From contig JACRGU010000163.1 of NCBI GenBank assembly GCA_016212245.1, positions 1 to 9,059 of the forward strand: 9,059 bases of DNA, given 5' to 3'. The translations under genes were made by a program, and so were the position numbers. Shown here piece by piece: positions 1 through 5,855 of the stretch (positions are counted from its first letter, which is position 1; every line of letters begins with the position of its first letter). This stretch comes from Nitrospirota bacterium (GTDB taxonomy: Bacteria; Nitrospirota; Thermodesulfovibrionia; Thermodesulfovibrionales; SM23-35). The notes beneath the pieces were generated by a model. It did no database searches, was not told where the DNA came from, and worked only from the letters and a program-made list of their open reading frames with translations.

Positions 1-26
1 TAACCCATACCTAACATGCCCCTCTT

Positions 27-91
27 TTTCATCAAGATTTTTTAAATGAGGCAACGATTCAGTTTCGTCAAGATTTTAGATGAGGCAATTC
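27..91. repeat. Imperfect tandem direct repeat, two copies
   Basis: Two related units lie side by side at 27-60 and 63-91. Both read TTTC(A/G)TCAAGATTTT, then a 2-4 base difference, then ATGAGGCAA, a 3-base indel and TTC. The copies differ by indels of 2 and 3 bases, so they are not in the same reading frame and are unlikely to be a duplicated protein motif. The IS110 transposase homology stops exactly where the repeat begins, so the repeat probably marks a rearrangement junction. More copies may lie left of the window. Confidence 0.6.
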
Positions 92-869
92 GGATGATTG
101 ATGAATCCCTGGCACTACTCTACAATATGACGAAAATGCCCTGGCATCAGAAAATCTGTTAATATCTCCTACTTCATAAAGTATGGTCAGTGCCAGAATA
201 TCACCAACTCCAGGAATACCCTTTAGCAGATGAAATACTTTTTCCTGTTTGGCCCTCTGAAGTATCTCCTTTTCTATTGTCTTTATCTGATTGCTCAAAA
301 TATCTATCCTCTGTAGATTCATCACTGCTTTTGTCCTTGATAAAGGATGATGATAAAGTTCATGCATGTCTTTTTCAGTTAAGTGCTTTACATCATTCCT
401 ATTGTAACCCTGAATGTTGTGCCTCAGAAGCATCCTGCTTATTTGACCCATACTCAGATGCCCGTTTCTGCGACAGCCTCATCCTGTCTCTCAGGAGTTC
501 CCTTAAAGGACGCGTTTCCTTTGGATAGATATAAGCCTCTGGTATCATCCTTGACCTCAGAAGTCTTGCAAGTATAAATGCATCCCATTTGTCTGTCTTC
601 TTCTTTGACCATGTGATTGCTTTAAGCCCTAAGACGTGGGCAAGCTTTACATCATATCCTCTGTCCTGAAGACCATACACTATCCAGTCCCAGTTAAATG
701 TGGATTCTACAACTACCTGAAGTCTTCTCTTATAGGGAGATAACAAAGCTTCTATTGTTGAAAGATCATTGTCGACTTTCATGTCAACCAGCTTCTTATC
801 ATCCTCGTTAATGACACAGATGTGACTTTCTCTTGACCCAAGGTCAATTCCACTGTAAAATTGTTTCAT
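68..869 (-). pseudogene. IS110-family DEDD transposase/recombinase, frameshifted and truncated
   Basis: The N-terminal part (869 down to about 450) is a DEDD_Tnp_IS110 RuvC-like domain with all four acidic residues visible: D9 in GIDLG, E55 in VVVEST, and D93 and D96 in KTDKWDA. Around 447-449 the frame breaks. Reading shifts by one base from SEYG to QISRMLLRHN, consistent with a one-base insertion in a short run of G on the coding strand. The second part (about 451-68) carries the Transposase_20 region with a helix-hairpin-helix motif (KGIPGVGDILALT) and ends at VVPGIHQSS followed by unrelated residues and a stop. IS110 proteins are usually about 300-350 aa. This one stops at or just before the serine-containing catalytic segment of the Tnp domain. 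The start has a strong Shine-Dalgarno (AAGGAGGTG). IS110 enzymes are not known for programmed frameshifting, so I read this as a dead gene. Confidence 0.88.
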
Positions 870-944
870 AAAGGCACCTCCTTGAAAATGGTTAATTTAA
901 TATCAAAAAGGATTTTACACCTTTTTCTCGAAAGGTGCCTTTAT
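868..944 (-). promoter_or_regulatory. Inverted repeat sequestering the transposase ribosome binding site
   Basis: A perfect 12-bp inverted repeat, ATAAAGGCACCT (868-879) and AGGTGCCTTTAT (933-944), brackets 53 bases. In the minus-strand RNA the 3' arm contains the GGUG of the Shine-Dalgarno and the AU of the AUG start codon, so folding would hide the start. A second hairpin, AAAAAGG/CCTTTTT (905-911 and 920-926), lies in the loop. Start-site foldback that silences read-through transcripts is known for IS10 and IS50. The function here is inference, and the arms could also belong to the element's non-coding RNA. Confidence 0.55.
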
Positions 945-1005
945 AATTATCACAGCACACCAGTGGGACGTGGCACAACACTGTGGCATCTGGACCCCAC
1001 CATTA
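870..1005 (-). ncRNA. Candidate bridge-RNA region of the IS110 element
   Basis: IS110-group elements carry a structured bridge RNA in the non-coding end upstream of the transposase. Here the roughly 135 bases upstream of the transposase start contain several potential helices: the 12-bp repeat at 868-879/933-944, the 7-bp hairpin at 905-926, a small CACA/TGTG hairpin at 974-985, and an outer GTGGG/CCCAC pairing at 963-967/996-1000. Location and structure fit. I cannot assign target- and donor-binding loops without the element's intact ends, so the call is tentative. Confidence 0.3.
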
Positions 1006-1020
1006 GCCAATAAAAAATGA

Positions 1021-1031
1021 TACAATACAAT
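1021..1031 (+). promoter_or_regulatory. Possible -10 element for the small gene pair
   Basis: Two overlapping TACAAT hexamers (1021-1026 and 1026-1031) lie immediately before the ATG at 1033. No good -35 stands at the expected distance. Transcription from the first hexamer would start close to the ATG itself, giving a leaderless message. This fits the absence of any Shine-Dalgarno sequence there. Confidence 0.3.
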
Positions 1032-1032
1032 C

Positions 1033-1275
1033 ATGAAATGTACACAATACTTTTCATTTATCAGACAGCATCCAGATAGGGCAATTATTAAAGAGGAGTG
1101 GATATTGGATACTATCAAAAAACCTATAAAGACAGAAGTTCAGACTGATGGAAGGATAAGGAAGTGGAAATTTATCGAAGAAGTTGGAAAATACTTAAGG
1201 GTAATCCTTTTAGAGGACGGAGAGACCGTTCATAATGCTTTCTTTGATAGAAACTTTAAGGAGGGGAAAAAATGA
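1033..1275 (+). CDS. Small conserved protein of unknown function, partner of a DUF2283 gene
   Basis: This 80-aa protein has no signal peptide or membrane segment. It is charged and predicted to be mainly beta-strand with one N-terminal helix. A segment GRIRKWKFIEEVGKYLRVILLEDGETVHNAFFDRNF (residues about 41-75) looks like the conserved core. From memory, such short proteins commonly precede DUF2283 genes, and they resemble DUF4258-type or BECR-fold toxins in size and layout, but I cannot assign a family with certainty. The stop overlaps the next ATG (ATGA, 1272-1275), so the two genes are co-translated. The start at 1033 is the first possible one after an in-frame stop at 1018, yet it lacks a ribosome binding site. 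Either the message is leaderless or the neighbouring IS110 element displaced the original leader. A toxin-antitoxin role is possible but unproven. Confidence 0.72.
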   Translation: MKCTQYFSFIRQHPDRAIIKEEWILDTIKKPIKTEVQTDGRIRKWKFIEEVGKYLRVILLEDGETVHNAFFDRNFKEGKK

Positions 1276-1478
1276 AAATCAGGTATTTCTCAGATACAGA
1301 TACAGCATTGATTGAGTTTTCAAAAGAGCCAGTCATTGAGACAAAAGAAATCTCAGAGAACCTCTATATTGACCTGGATGAAAAAGGCAATCTTGTAAGC
1401 ATGACCATTGAACATGCGAAAGAAAAAGCAGGTATTTCAGAAGTATCTTTTCTGCAAATGGAAAAGACAAGTGCCTAA
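1272..1478 (+). CDS. DUF2283 domain-containing protein
   Basis: This 68-aa protein matches the DUF2283 pattern over its whole length. MKIRYFSDTDTALIEFS is followed by an acidic strand (ETKEISENLYIDLDEKGNLVSMTIEHAKEKAG, residues about 22-53), in which the IDLDEKGNLVSMTIEHA segment is the family signature. The function of DUF2283 is unknown. The proteins are cytoplasmic and often encoded next to a small partner gene, which suggests a two-protein module. A strong Shine-Dalgarno (AAGGAGGGG) lies inside the upstream gene, and the start overlaps its stop by four bases. The TAA stop codon falls within GCCTAAC, the left core of the attC-like site that follows, the usual arrangement in integron cassettes where the gene abuts its recombination site. 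Confidence 0.85.
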   Translation: MKIRYFSDTDTALIEFSKEPVIETKEISENLYIDLDEKGNLVSMTIEHAKEKAGISEVSFLQMEKTSA

Positions 1479-1532
1479 CGAATCAATCAACTGGACGGGG
1501 CATAGCCCCGCCAGTTATTTCGGTCGTTGAAC
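1473..1532 (+). other. attC-like recombination site (integron cassette end)
   Basis: The site begins with GCCTAAC (1473-1479, fits RYYYAAC) and ends with GTTGAAC (1526-1532, fits GTTRRRY). Between them AACTGG-A-CGGGGC pairs with GCCCCGCCAGTT around a 3-base loop (ATA), leaving a single extrahelical A on the left arm. The outer arms AACGA (1477-1481) and TCGTT (1524-1528) also pair, separated from the inner stem by two equal unpaired 7-base stretches. R box, unpaired spacer, L box with an extrahelical base, and a short terminal loop is the known attC design, and 60 bp is within the attC size range. No integrase is in the window. A plain intergenic hairpin is the alternative; there is no T-run, so it is a poor terminator. 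Confidence 0.6.
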
Positions 1533-1546
1533 CTGTAGAAAAAGTC
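1533..1546 (+). repeat. Left terminal inverted repeat of the IS1182-like element
   Basis: CTGTAGAAAAAGTC is the exact reverse complement of the right end at 2087-2100. Confidence 0.75.
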
Positions 1547-1598
1547 CAAAAGCGGGTAAAATAGAGGGGAGATTTACATCTTAAGCAAAGGAGGAGAG

Positions 1599-2045
1599 AT
1601 GGCCCATTATAAGGACTACAGTTATGATCAGGGCAAATTCATACCGGTCTTTTTCGACAAACAGATACTACATGGAACATTCGAATACACACTGAGCTAC
1701 CTGATTGACGATGAAGTAGACATATCAATATTTGAAGACCGTTACAGAAATGATGAAACCGGAGCGCCTGCCTATGATCCTGCATTGCTTTTAAAGATAA
1801 TACTTTATGCCTACTCACGGGGGATTACCTCAAGTCGGAAGATAGCGCAGTGCTGCAGGGAGAACATAATATTCATGGCGCTTTCGGCTGACACACAACC
1901 TCACTTTACAACAATGGCCGATTTCATAGCATCACTGGATCAAGAAATCATCAGATTATTTCTTGAAGTTAGGTATTACAACATAATTAATAACAGCATA
2001 TCACTGAATGGGCAAGTTCAAATAGGTATTGAAGCAATATCATAA
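1599..2045 (+). pseudogene. IS1182-family transposase, N-terminal fragment
   Basis: The ORF encodes 148 aa. Residues 1 to about 125 match the N-terminal DUF772/InsH-type domain of IS1182-family transposases (YDPALLLKIILYAYSRGITSSRKIAQCCRENI and a TMADFIASLDQEI helix). From about residue 126 onward the sequence is low-complexity and unlike a transposase. The whole DDE catalytic domain, about 350 residues in the intact family, is missing, so this is a deletion derivative and cannot cut DNA. The start is supported by AAGGAGGAG seven bases upstream. The DNA-binding part could in principle still be made and might bind or inhibit at related IS ends, but there is no direct evidence for that. Confidence 0.85.
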
Positions 2046-2066
2046 ATCAAGGATAATAATACAAGA

Positions 2067-2107
2067 AACGAGTCTCTTTAAAAACAGACTTTTTCTACAG
2101 ACTCGTT
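2067..2107 (-). terminator. Possible hairpin downstream of comEC
   Basis: AACGAGTCT (2067-2075) and AGACTCGTT (2099-2107) form a perfect 9-bp inverted repeat across the right end of the IS1182 remnant. For minus-strand transcripts leaving comEC (stop at 2116-2118) this hairpin is followed by TTCTTG, a weak U-tract. It is the only terminator-like structure near the end of the operon. Confidence 0.3.
2087..2100 (+). repeat. Right terminal inverted repeat of the IS1182-like element
   Basis: GACTTTTTCTACAG is the exact reverse complement of the left end at 1533-1546. Confidence 0.75.
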
Positions 2108-2115
2108 GTAGCAAA

Positions 2116-4464
2116 TCACCATTTCTCAAATAGTCTCTTTATATTTTTCACCTCATCCCTGAATGATCTTGCCCTCTTAAACTGAAAATCCTTATATGTC
2201 TTGATCTCAAGTCCTTTTGCTGATTCTCTTATTTTGATTGCTCCATCGAGGTCTGTGCGGAATATCTTAGCCCCACGCAGGGTATCCAATATTTCTTCAT
2301 GAGGGTGACCAAAGGGATTGTCACGCCCTGTGCTGATTACAGCGAACTTCGGGGAGACTGCTTTTAAAAATGGTTCGTATGCAGATACCTTACTACCATG
2401 ATGTGGAACCTTAATGACATCGCTTTTCAGCCATCTGCTAAGATGTACAATATCTTCTTCTGCTTCTTCCTCAATATCTCCGGTAAAAAGGAATGATTTA
2501 TTCCTGCCTTCAATCTTTAAGACAAGCGAGTCATTATTAGCATCAATATATTCATCCCCATACATTGTGTAAAACTCAGGATATGGATGGAATACATGAA
2601 TTCTATATCCATTACCTTCTATAATATCGCCTCTACTGAGTGTCCTATGGGTTATATTTGACAGATAAGTATCAGGATAGATAAGCCTCCCGCTATCCCA
2701 GAGATCTTTGATCTTAAATCTCTTTGATATATAATTCAGTCCTCCTGTGTGGTCAGGGTGAGCGTGCGAAAGAATAACGGCCTCAACAGCCCCCTTACCC
2801 CTGTATTTAAGGAATGAAGCAGTTTCTCTACCGCTTCTACCTGTATCTATTGCAATCGTCTTTCCATCAGGGAGCTCAATAACAGATGAGTCTCCCTGGC
2901 CAACATCGAGATATGTAATATCAAGTTCCTTCTTTTCGAGAATAGATATAGAAAGATAAATCATTATCGGTACAAACGGGATTATCAGGGTGTATCTCTT
3001 TTTCTCTGAAAGAAAATAAAAGATAAATCCTGCATAGAAAAGCAGGACTATGATTAATGGAAATGCTGGTATCTTTATATCAGCAAACGGGACATCAGAT
3101 AATAGTCTCACTAATAAAATGCTTACATCCGAGACTGCTGAGACGACTGGAGTAAAGACATAATAGCCTGTAATCAAAAATAAAAAGGATGAGACAACCG
3201 ATAGGGGTATAAGTATAAAGCCTATGAAAGGGGCTATGAATAAATTTGATATGGGTGAGATTATCGAGAAATAATGAAATTCGTATGCTACAAGTGGTGC
3301 TGTGCCTATAGATGCTGATAGGGTGAGCAGTACGGCATTCTTAAGATATTTGAAAACCCTACTGTCCTCTTTTTTCTCATTTTCCTTGTTCCACAGGGAA
3401 AAACCGATAAACAGTACCGCAAGGAATGATAACTGTAATGAGAGATCAAGGATAACCTCTGGTTCCCAGAAAACCAATACAAATGCTGCAAAGAGAAGAG
3501 AGTTAAGCCAGAAGCCCTTCCTCCCAATAATAAGTCCTAACATGAAAAGGCCTATCATAATAAATGACCTTACTGCGGGGATACTACCTCCTGAAAGGCT
3601 AAGATATGCGAGCATAAATGGAAGGCAGAGTATAGCAGCAGCCTGTGATGGGGTAAGAAATATTGTTATCCTCTGTAGAATCCTGTACGGCAAGGCGATT
3701 ATTAAAAACCTGAATATCCCGAATAAAAACACAGAGAATAATCCAAAGTGGGTGCCTGAAATACTGAGAATATGCGCAAGCCCGGTTGCACTGAATGCAT
3801 CCCTCAGTTCTTCATCTATATTAGCTCTTTCACCTGTTGTTATGGCTGCAATAAAGGCACCGGAATCCTTCTTAAAATTTTCATCAATATACCTGTTGAG
3901 CCTGTACCTAAATTCCTGAATCTTTGAAATGCATGGGGGAAACTCCGTTTCCCCCATGAGTCCCCTTTTATATACTAAATCACTTACATCAAGCAGGTTT
4001 GCATAGAGCCCATCGCTACTCCAGCTCCCTGGGTTAAGTCTCGTCCTGTCCCTTAGAAATTTAATAGCAATCTCATATTCTGACCCATGATAGAACTCTC
4101 TATCCGAAAACAGCATAATCTCTTGCCCGGCAAGCTCATCCAGCCTTTCACCAGTCTTTATATCCACAGCAGACTTTATATTTAATGATTGCATGAACAT
4201 ACCATTTTCAGTCTTTACTGGATATGATTCAAAGATGCCTCTTACAACTACCTCTTTACCTCTGATATAGGATATATCCTTCGCAGGCTCGTATCTTACA
4301 AACGCAAAGGCTATTCCTGAAAGAATGATAAATATGAGAAGAAATCTTCTCTTAATAGATAGATATATGGAGAATAATAAAATGGCAAAAACAGTAGAAA
4401 AAGGGAAATATTGGAATGAGTAGAAAAGGACTATGCCTGTGAGGAATGAAAGGAAGAAAGACAC
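2116..4464 (-). CDS. comEC: ComEC/Rec2-family DNA uptake channel protein
   Basis: This 782-aa protein is full length for the family and is predicted to sit in the inner membrane. Order: hydrophobic N-terminal segments (about 1-60); a DUF4131/OB-like soluble loop (about 65-165); the Competence membrane domain with the conserved TGLAHILSISGTHFG segment (H239) and many helices to about 510; then a metallo-beta-lactamase domain from LDVGQGDSSVIELPDG. The metal motifs are complete: HAHPDH (567-572), GDIE (D663), HHGS (688-691) and GHPH (720-722). This fits the known role of ComEC: passing one DNA strand into the cytoplasm, with the C-terminal domain likely degrading the other. The start is GTG at 4464-4462, sharing its first base with the glmM stop (TAGTG), so translation is probably coupled. 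The only Shine-Dalgarno-like sequence, GGGG, lies in the 3' arm of a perfect palindrome in glmM. Confidence 0.93.
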   Translation of the reverse strand: MSFFLSFLTGIVLFYSFQYFPFSTVFAILLFSIYLSIKRRFLLIFIILSGIAFAFVRYEPAKDISYIRGKEVVVRGIFESYPVKTENGMFMQSLNIKSAVDIKTGERLDELAGQEIMLFSDREFYHGSEYEIAIKFLRDRTRLNPGSWSSDGLYANLLDVSDLVYKRGLMGETEFPPCISKIQEFRYRLNRYIDENFKKDSGAFIAAITTGERANIDEELRDAFSATGLAHILSISGTHFGLFSVFLFGIFRFLIIALPYRILQRITIFLTPSQAAAILCLPFMLAYLSLSGGSIPAVRSFIMIGLFMLGLIIGRKGFWLNSLLFAAFVLVFWEPEVILDLSLQLSFLAVLFIGFSLWNKENEKKEDSRVFKYLKNAVLLTLSASIGTAPLVAYEFHYFSIISPISNLFIAPFIGFILIPLSVVSSFLFLITGYYVFTPVVSAVSDVSILLVRLLSDVPFADIKIPAFPLIIVLLFYAGFIFYFLSEKKRYTLIIPFVPIMIYLSISILEKKELDITYLDVGQGDSSVIELPDGKTIAIDTGRSGRETASFLKYRGKGAVEAVILSHAHPDHTGGLNYISKRFKIKDLWDSGRLIYPDTYLSNITHRTLSRGDIIEGNGYRIHVFHPYPEFYTMYGDEYIDANNDSLVLKIEGRNKSFLFTGDIEEEAEEDIVHLSRWLKSDVIKVPHHGSKVSAYEPFLKAVSPKFAVISTGRDNPFGHPHEEILDTLRGAKIFRTDLDGAIKIRESAKGLEIKTYKDFQFKRARSFRDEVKNIKRLFEKW

Positions 4465-5855
4465 TACGGGGTCCCCAAAAAGTCGTACGACTTTTTGGGG
4501 TGCAATGTCATCTTTTCTTTAATAACCCTCGAAATATCCTCACCTAATTTTTTTATGAGCTTTAAATCTTCACCCTCGAGCATTACCCTGATCTTCGGCT
4601 CTGTTCCTGATGGCCTGACGAGTATCCTCCCTTTTTTGGCAAGTCTTTTTTCTGCATCCTTTATCGCCTCTTCGATCTCAGGGATTGTCTTAATATCATG
4701 TTTATGTTCTACCTCGACATTCATCAAAACCTGTGGGTAAAGTTTTATCTCGGATGTAAGTCTTGATAAAGCAGAATCCCTTTTTTTCATCAGATATAGG
4801 ACCTGGACTGCTGTGAGCGGGCCATCGCCTGTTGTATTATGATCGAGGAAGACTATATGTCCTGACTGTTCCCCTCCGAGGTTATATCCTCCCTCGAGCA
4901 TCTTCTCGACAACATATCTGTCTCCTACCCTTGTCCTGATCAGTTTTATCCCATTTCTTTCGAGATACCTTTCAAGGCCGAGATTGCTCATCACAGTTGA
5001 TACAACAGTATCCTTTTTAAGCATCCCATTTCTTTTCATTTCCACTGCCCATATACCCATGACCTGGTCTCCATCAACCACCCTTCCCTTTTCATCGCAG
5101 AGGATTGTTCTGTCTGCATCTCCATCGTGTGCGATACCAATGTCTGCCTTGTGGACTTTCACAGCCTTCTGCAATCCTTCAATATGCAATGTGCCACAGC
5201 CTGCATTGATATTTATTCCATCAGGTCTGTCATTGATCGAGATCACCTCTGCCCCCAGTTCATGTAGTAGCCATGGCGTTGTCTTGTATGCAGCACCATT
5301 TGCAGAATCAACCACAATCTTCATACCTTCAAAGGTCATACCCTTTCCCTTTGGTAAGGTAGATTTGATATATTCGATATACCGTCCAGCTGCATCATCC
5401 AGCCTATAGGCTTTACCTATCTCAGGTCCCTTTGGTCTATTTCTCTGTAGTCCATCGTCACTCACAAGCTCCTCTATCTTCCTTTCGAATTCATCAGGAA
5501 GTTTAAAACCATCAGAAGAGAAAAACTTGATACCATTATCTTCAAAAGGGTTATGTGATGCTGATATGACGATGCCCGCATCTAACCGTAATGTCCTTGT
5601 CAGAAATGCAATCCCTGGTGTAGGCAAAGGGCCAACGAGTGTGACATTCATCCCCATAGAGCATATCCCTGAAGTAAGGGCACTCTCTATCATATAGCCT
5701 GATAGTCTCGTGTCTTTGCCTATCAGTATCATATTTCTCCCATGCGTTTCCCTGAGAATATGCGCAGCAGCCATACCTATTCTCAGAACTGTCTCAGGTG
5801 TCATTGGATGTTTGTTTACAGTGCCTCTTATACCGTCTGTTCCGAAGAGCCTCAT
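4464..5855 (-). CDS. glmM: Phosphoglucosamine mutase
   Basis: GlmM converts glucosamine-6-phosphate to glucosamine-1-phosphate in the cytoplasm, on the route to UDP-GlcNAc, peptidoglycan and lipopolysaccharide. The 463-aa protein has the four alpha-phosphohexomutase motifs: SASHNP with phospho-serine S100, the metal loop DGDADR (244-249), the sugar-binding loop GGEQSGH (327-333), and the phosphate-binding loop RPSGTEP (414-420). The start MRLFGTDGIRG is typical. It overlaps the upstream ybbR-like stop by four bases (ATGA), with AAGGAA as ribosome binding site. In Firmicutes GlmM binds and inhibits CdaA, and the same gene order here suggests a comparable link. The C-terminus is odd: after the usual helix ending IKEKM, about 13 residues are encoded largely by a 28-bp perfect palindrome, so the tail looks acquired. 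Confidence 0.96.
   Translation of the reverse strand: MRLFGTDGIRGTVNKHPMTPETVLRIGMAAAHILRETHGRNMILIGKDTRLSGYMIESALTSGICSMGMNVTLVGPLPTPGIAFLTRTLRLDAGIVISASHNPFEDNGIKFFSSDGFKLPDEFERKIEELVSDDGLQRNRPKGPEIGKAYRLDDAAGRYIEYIKSTLPKGKGMTFEGMKIVVDSANGAAYKTTPWLLHELGAEVISINDRPDGININAGCGTLHIEGLQKAVKVHKADIGIAHDGDADRTILCDEKGRVVDGDQVMGIWAVEMKRNGMLKKDTVVSTVMSNLGLERYLERNGIKLIRTRVGDRYVVEKMLEGGYNLGGEQSGHIVFLDHNTTGDGPLTAVQVLYLMKKRDSALSRLTSEIKLYPQVLMNVEVEHKHDIKTIPEIEEAIKDAEKRLAKKGRILVRPSGTEPKIRVMLEGEDLKLIKKLGEDISRVIKEKMTLHPKKSYDFLGTP
4473..4500. repeat. 28-bp perfect palindrome at the glmM/comEC junction
   Basis: The half-site CCCCAAAAAGTCGT is followed by its exact reverse complement. The palindrome encodes the PKKSYDFLG tail of GlmM and ends nine bases before the comEC GTG. 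On the minus-strand RNA it can form a hairpin of up to 12-14 bp whose 3' arm holds the only SD-like GGGG of comEC. No U-tract follows on either strand, so it is not an intrinsic terminator. It may control comEC translation or be a small mobile palindromic repeat. Confidence 0.85.

Larger units (their letters stand above)
92..1005 (-). mobile_element. Decayed IS110-family insertion sequence (ends approximate)
   Basis: The element consists of a frameshifted, 3'-truncated IS110-type transposase gene plus a structured upstream region of about 135 bases. IS110 elements lack conventional terminal inverted repeats, so the ends cannot be placed by eye. The distal (3') end is lost into the tandem repeat at 27-91. 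The transposase-proximal end is put near 1005, because the structured sequence stops there and the plus-strand gene begins at 1033. Missing C-terminal coding sequence makes the element almost certainly unable to move by itself. Confidence 0.5.
1530..2102 (+). mobile_element. Internally deleted IS1182-like insertion sequence
   Basis: Perfect 14-bp terminal inverted repeats, CTGTAGAAAAAGTC (1533-1546) and GACTTTTTCTACAG (2087-2100), bracket a truncated IS1182-type transposase gene. Full IS1182 elements are about 1.3-1.9 kb; this copy is near 0.57 kb, so most of the transposase has been deleted while both ends survive. Such a copy could still be moved by a full-length relative. TCGTTG occurs just outside both ends (1524-1529 and 2103-2108) and may be a target-site duplication, in which case the ends extend 2-3 bases beyond the repeats. 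Confidence 0.75.

Noticed and set aside
27..91. CRISPR array
   Set aside because: Only two imperfect, directly adjacent copies without spacers of regular length.
440..455. Programmed frameshift in the IS110 transposase
   Set aside because: No slippery heptamer or downstream stimulator is evident, the family normally uses one frame, and the gene is also truncated, which points to decay.
190..528. 112-aa plus-strand ORF across the IS110 gene
   Set aside because: It is antisense to the transposase, with a composition expected of a shadow frame.
915..1118. 67-aa minus-strand ORF upstream of the transposase
   Set aside because: It runs through the structured IS end and antisense to the small gene at 1033; it has no family resemblance and no ribosome binding site.
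1488..1516. Hairpin after the DUF2283 gene as a simple terminator
   Set aside because: Only ATTT follows the stem, and the flanking R-box-like sequences and the extrahelical base fit attC better.
3302..3919. 205-aa plus-strand ORF
   Set aside because: It lies entirely antisense to the clearly conserved membrane domain of comEC and its translation looks like no protein family.
4473..4500. glmM palindrome as an intrinsic terminator
   Set aside because: No T-run follows on either strand and the gene continues across it into the coupled comEC.
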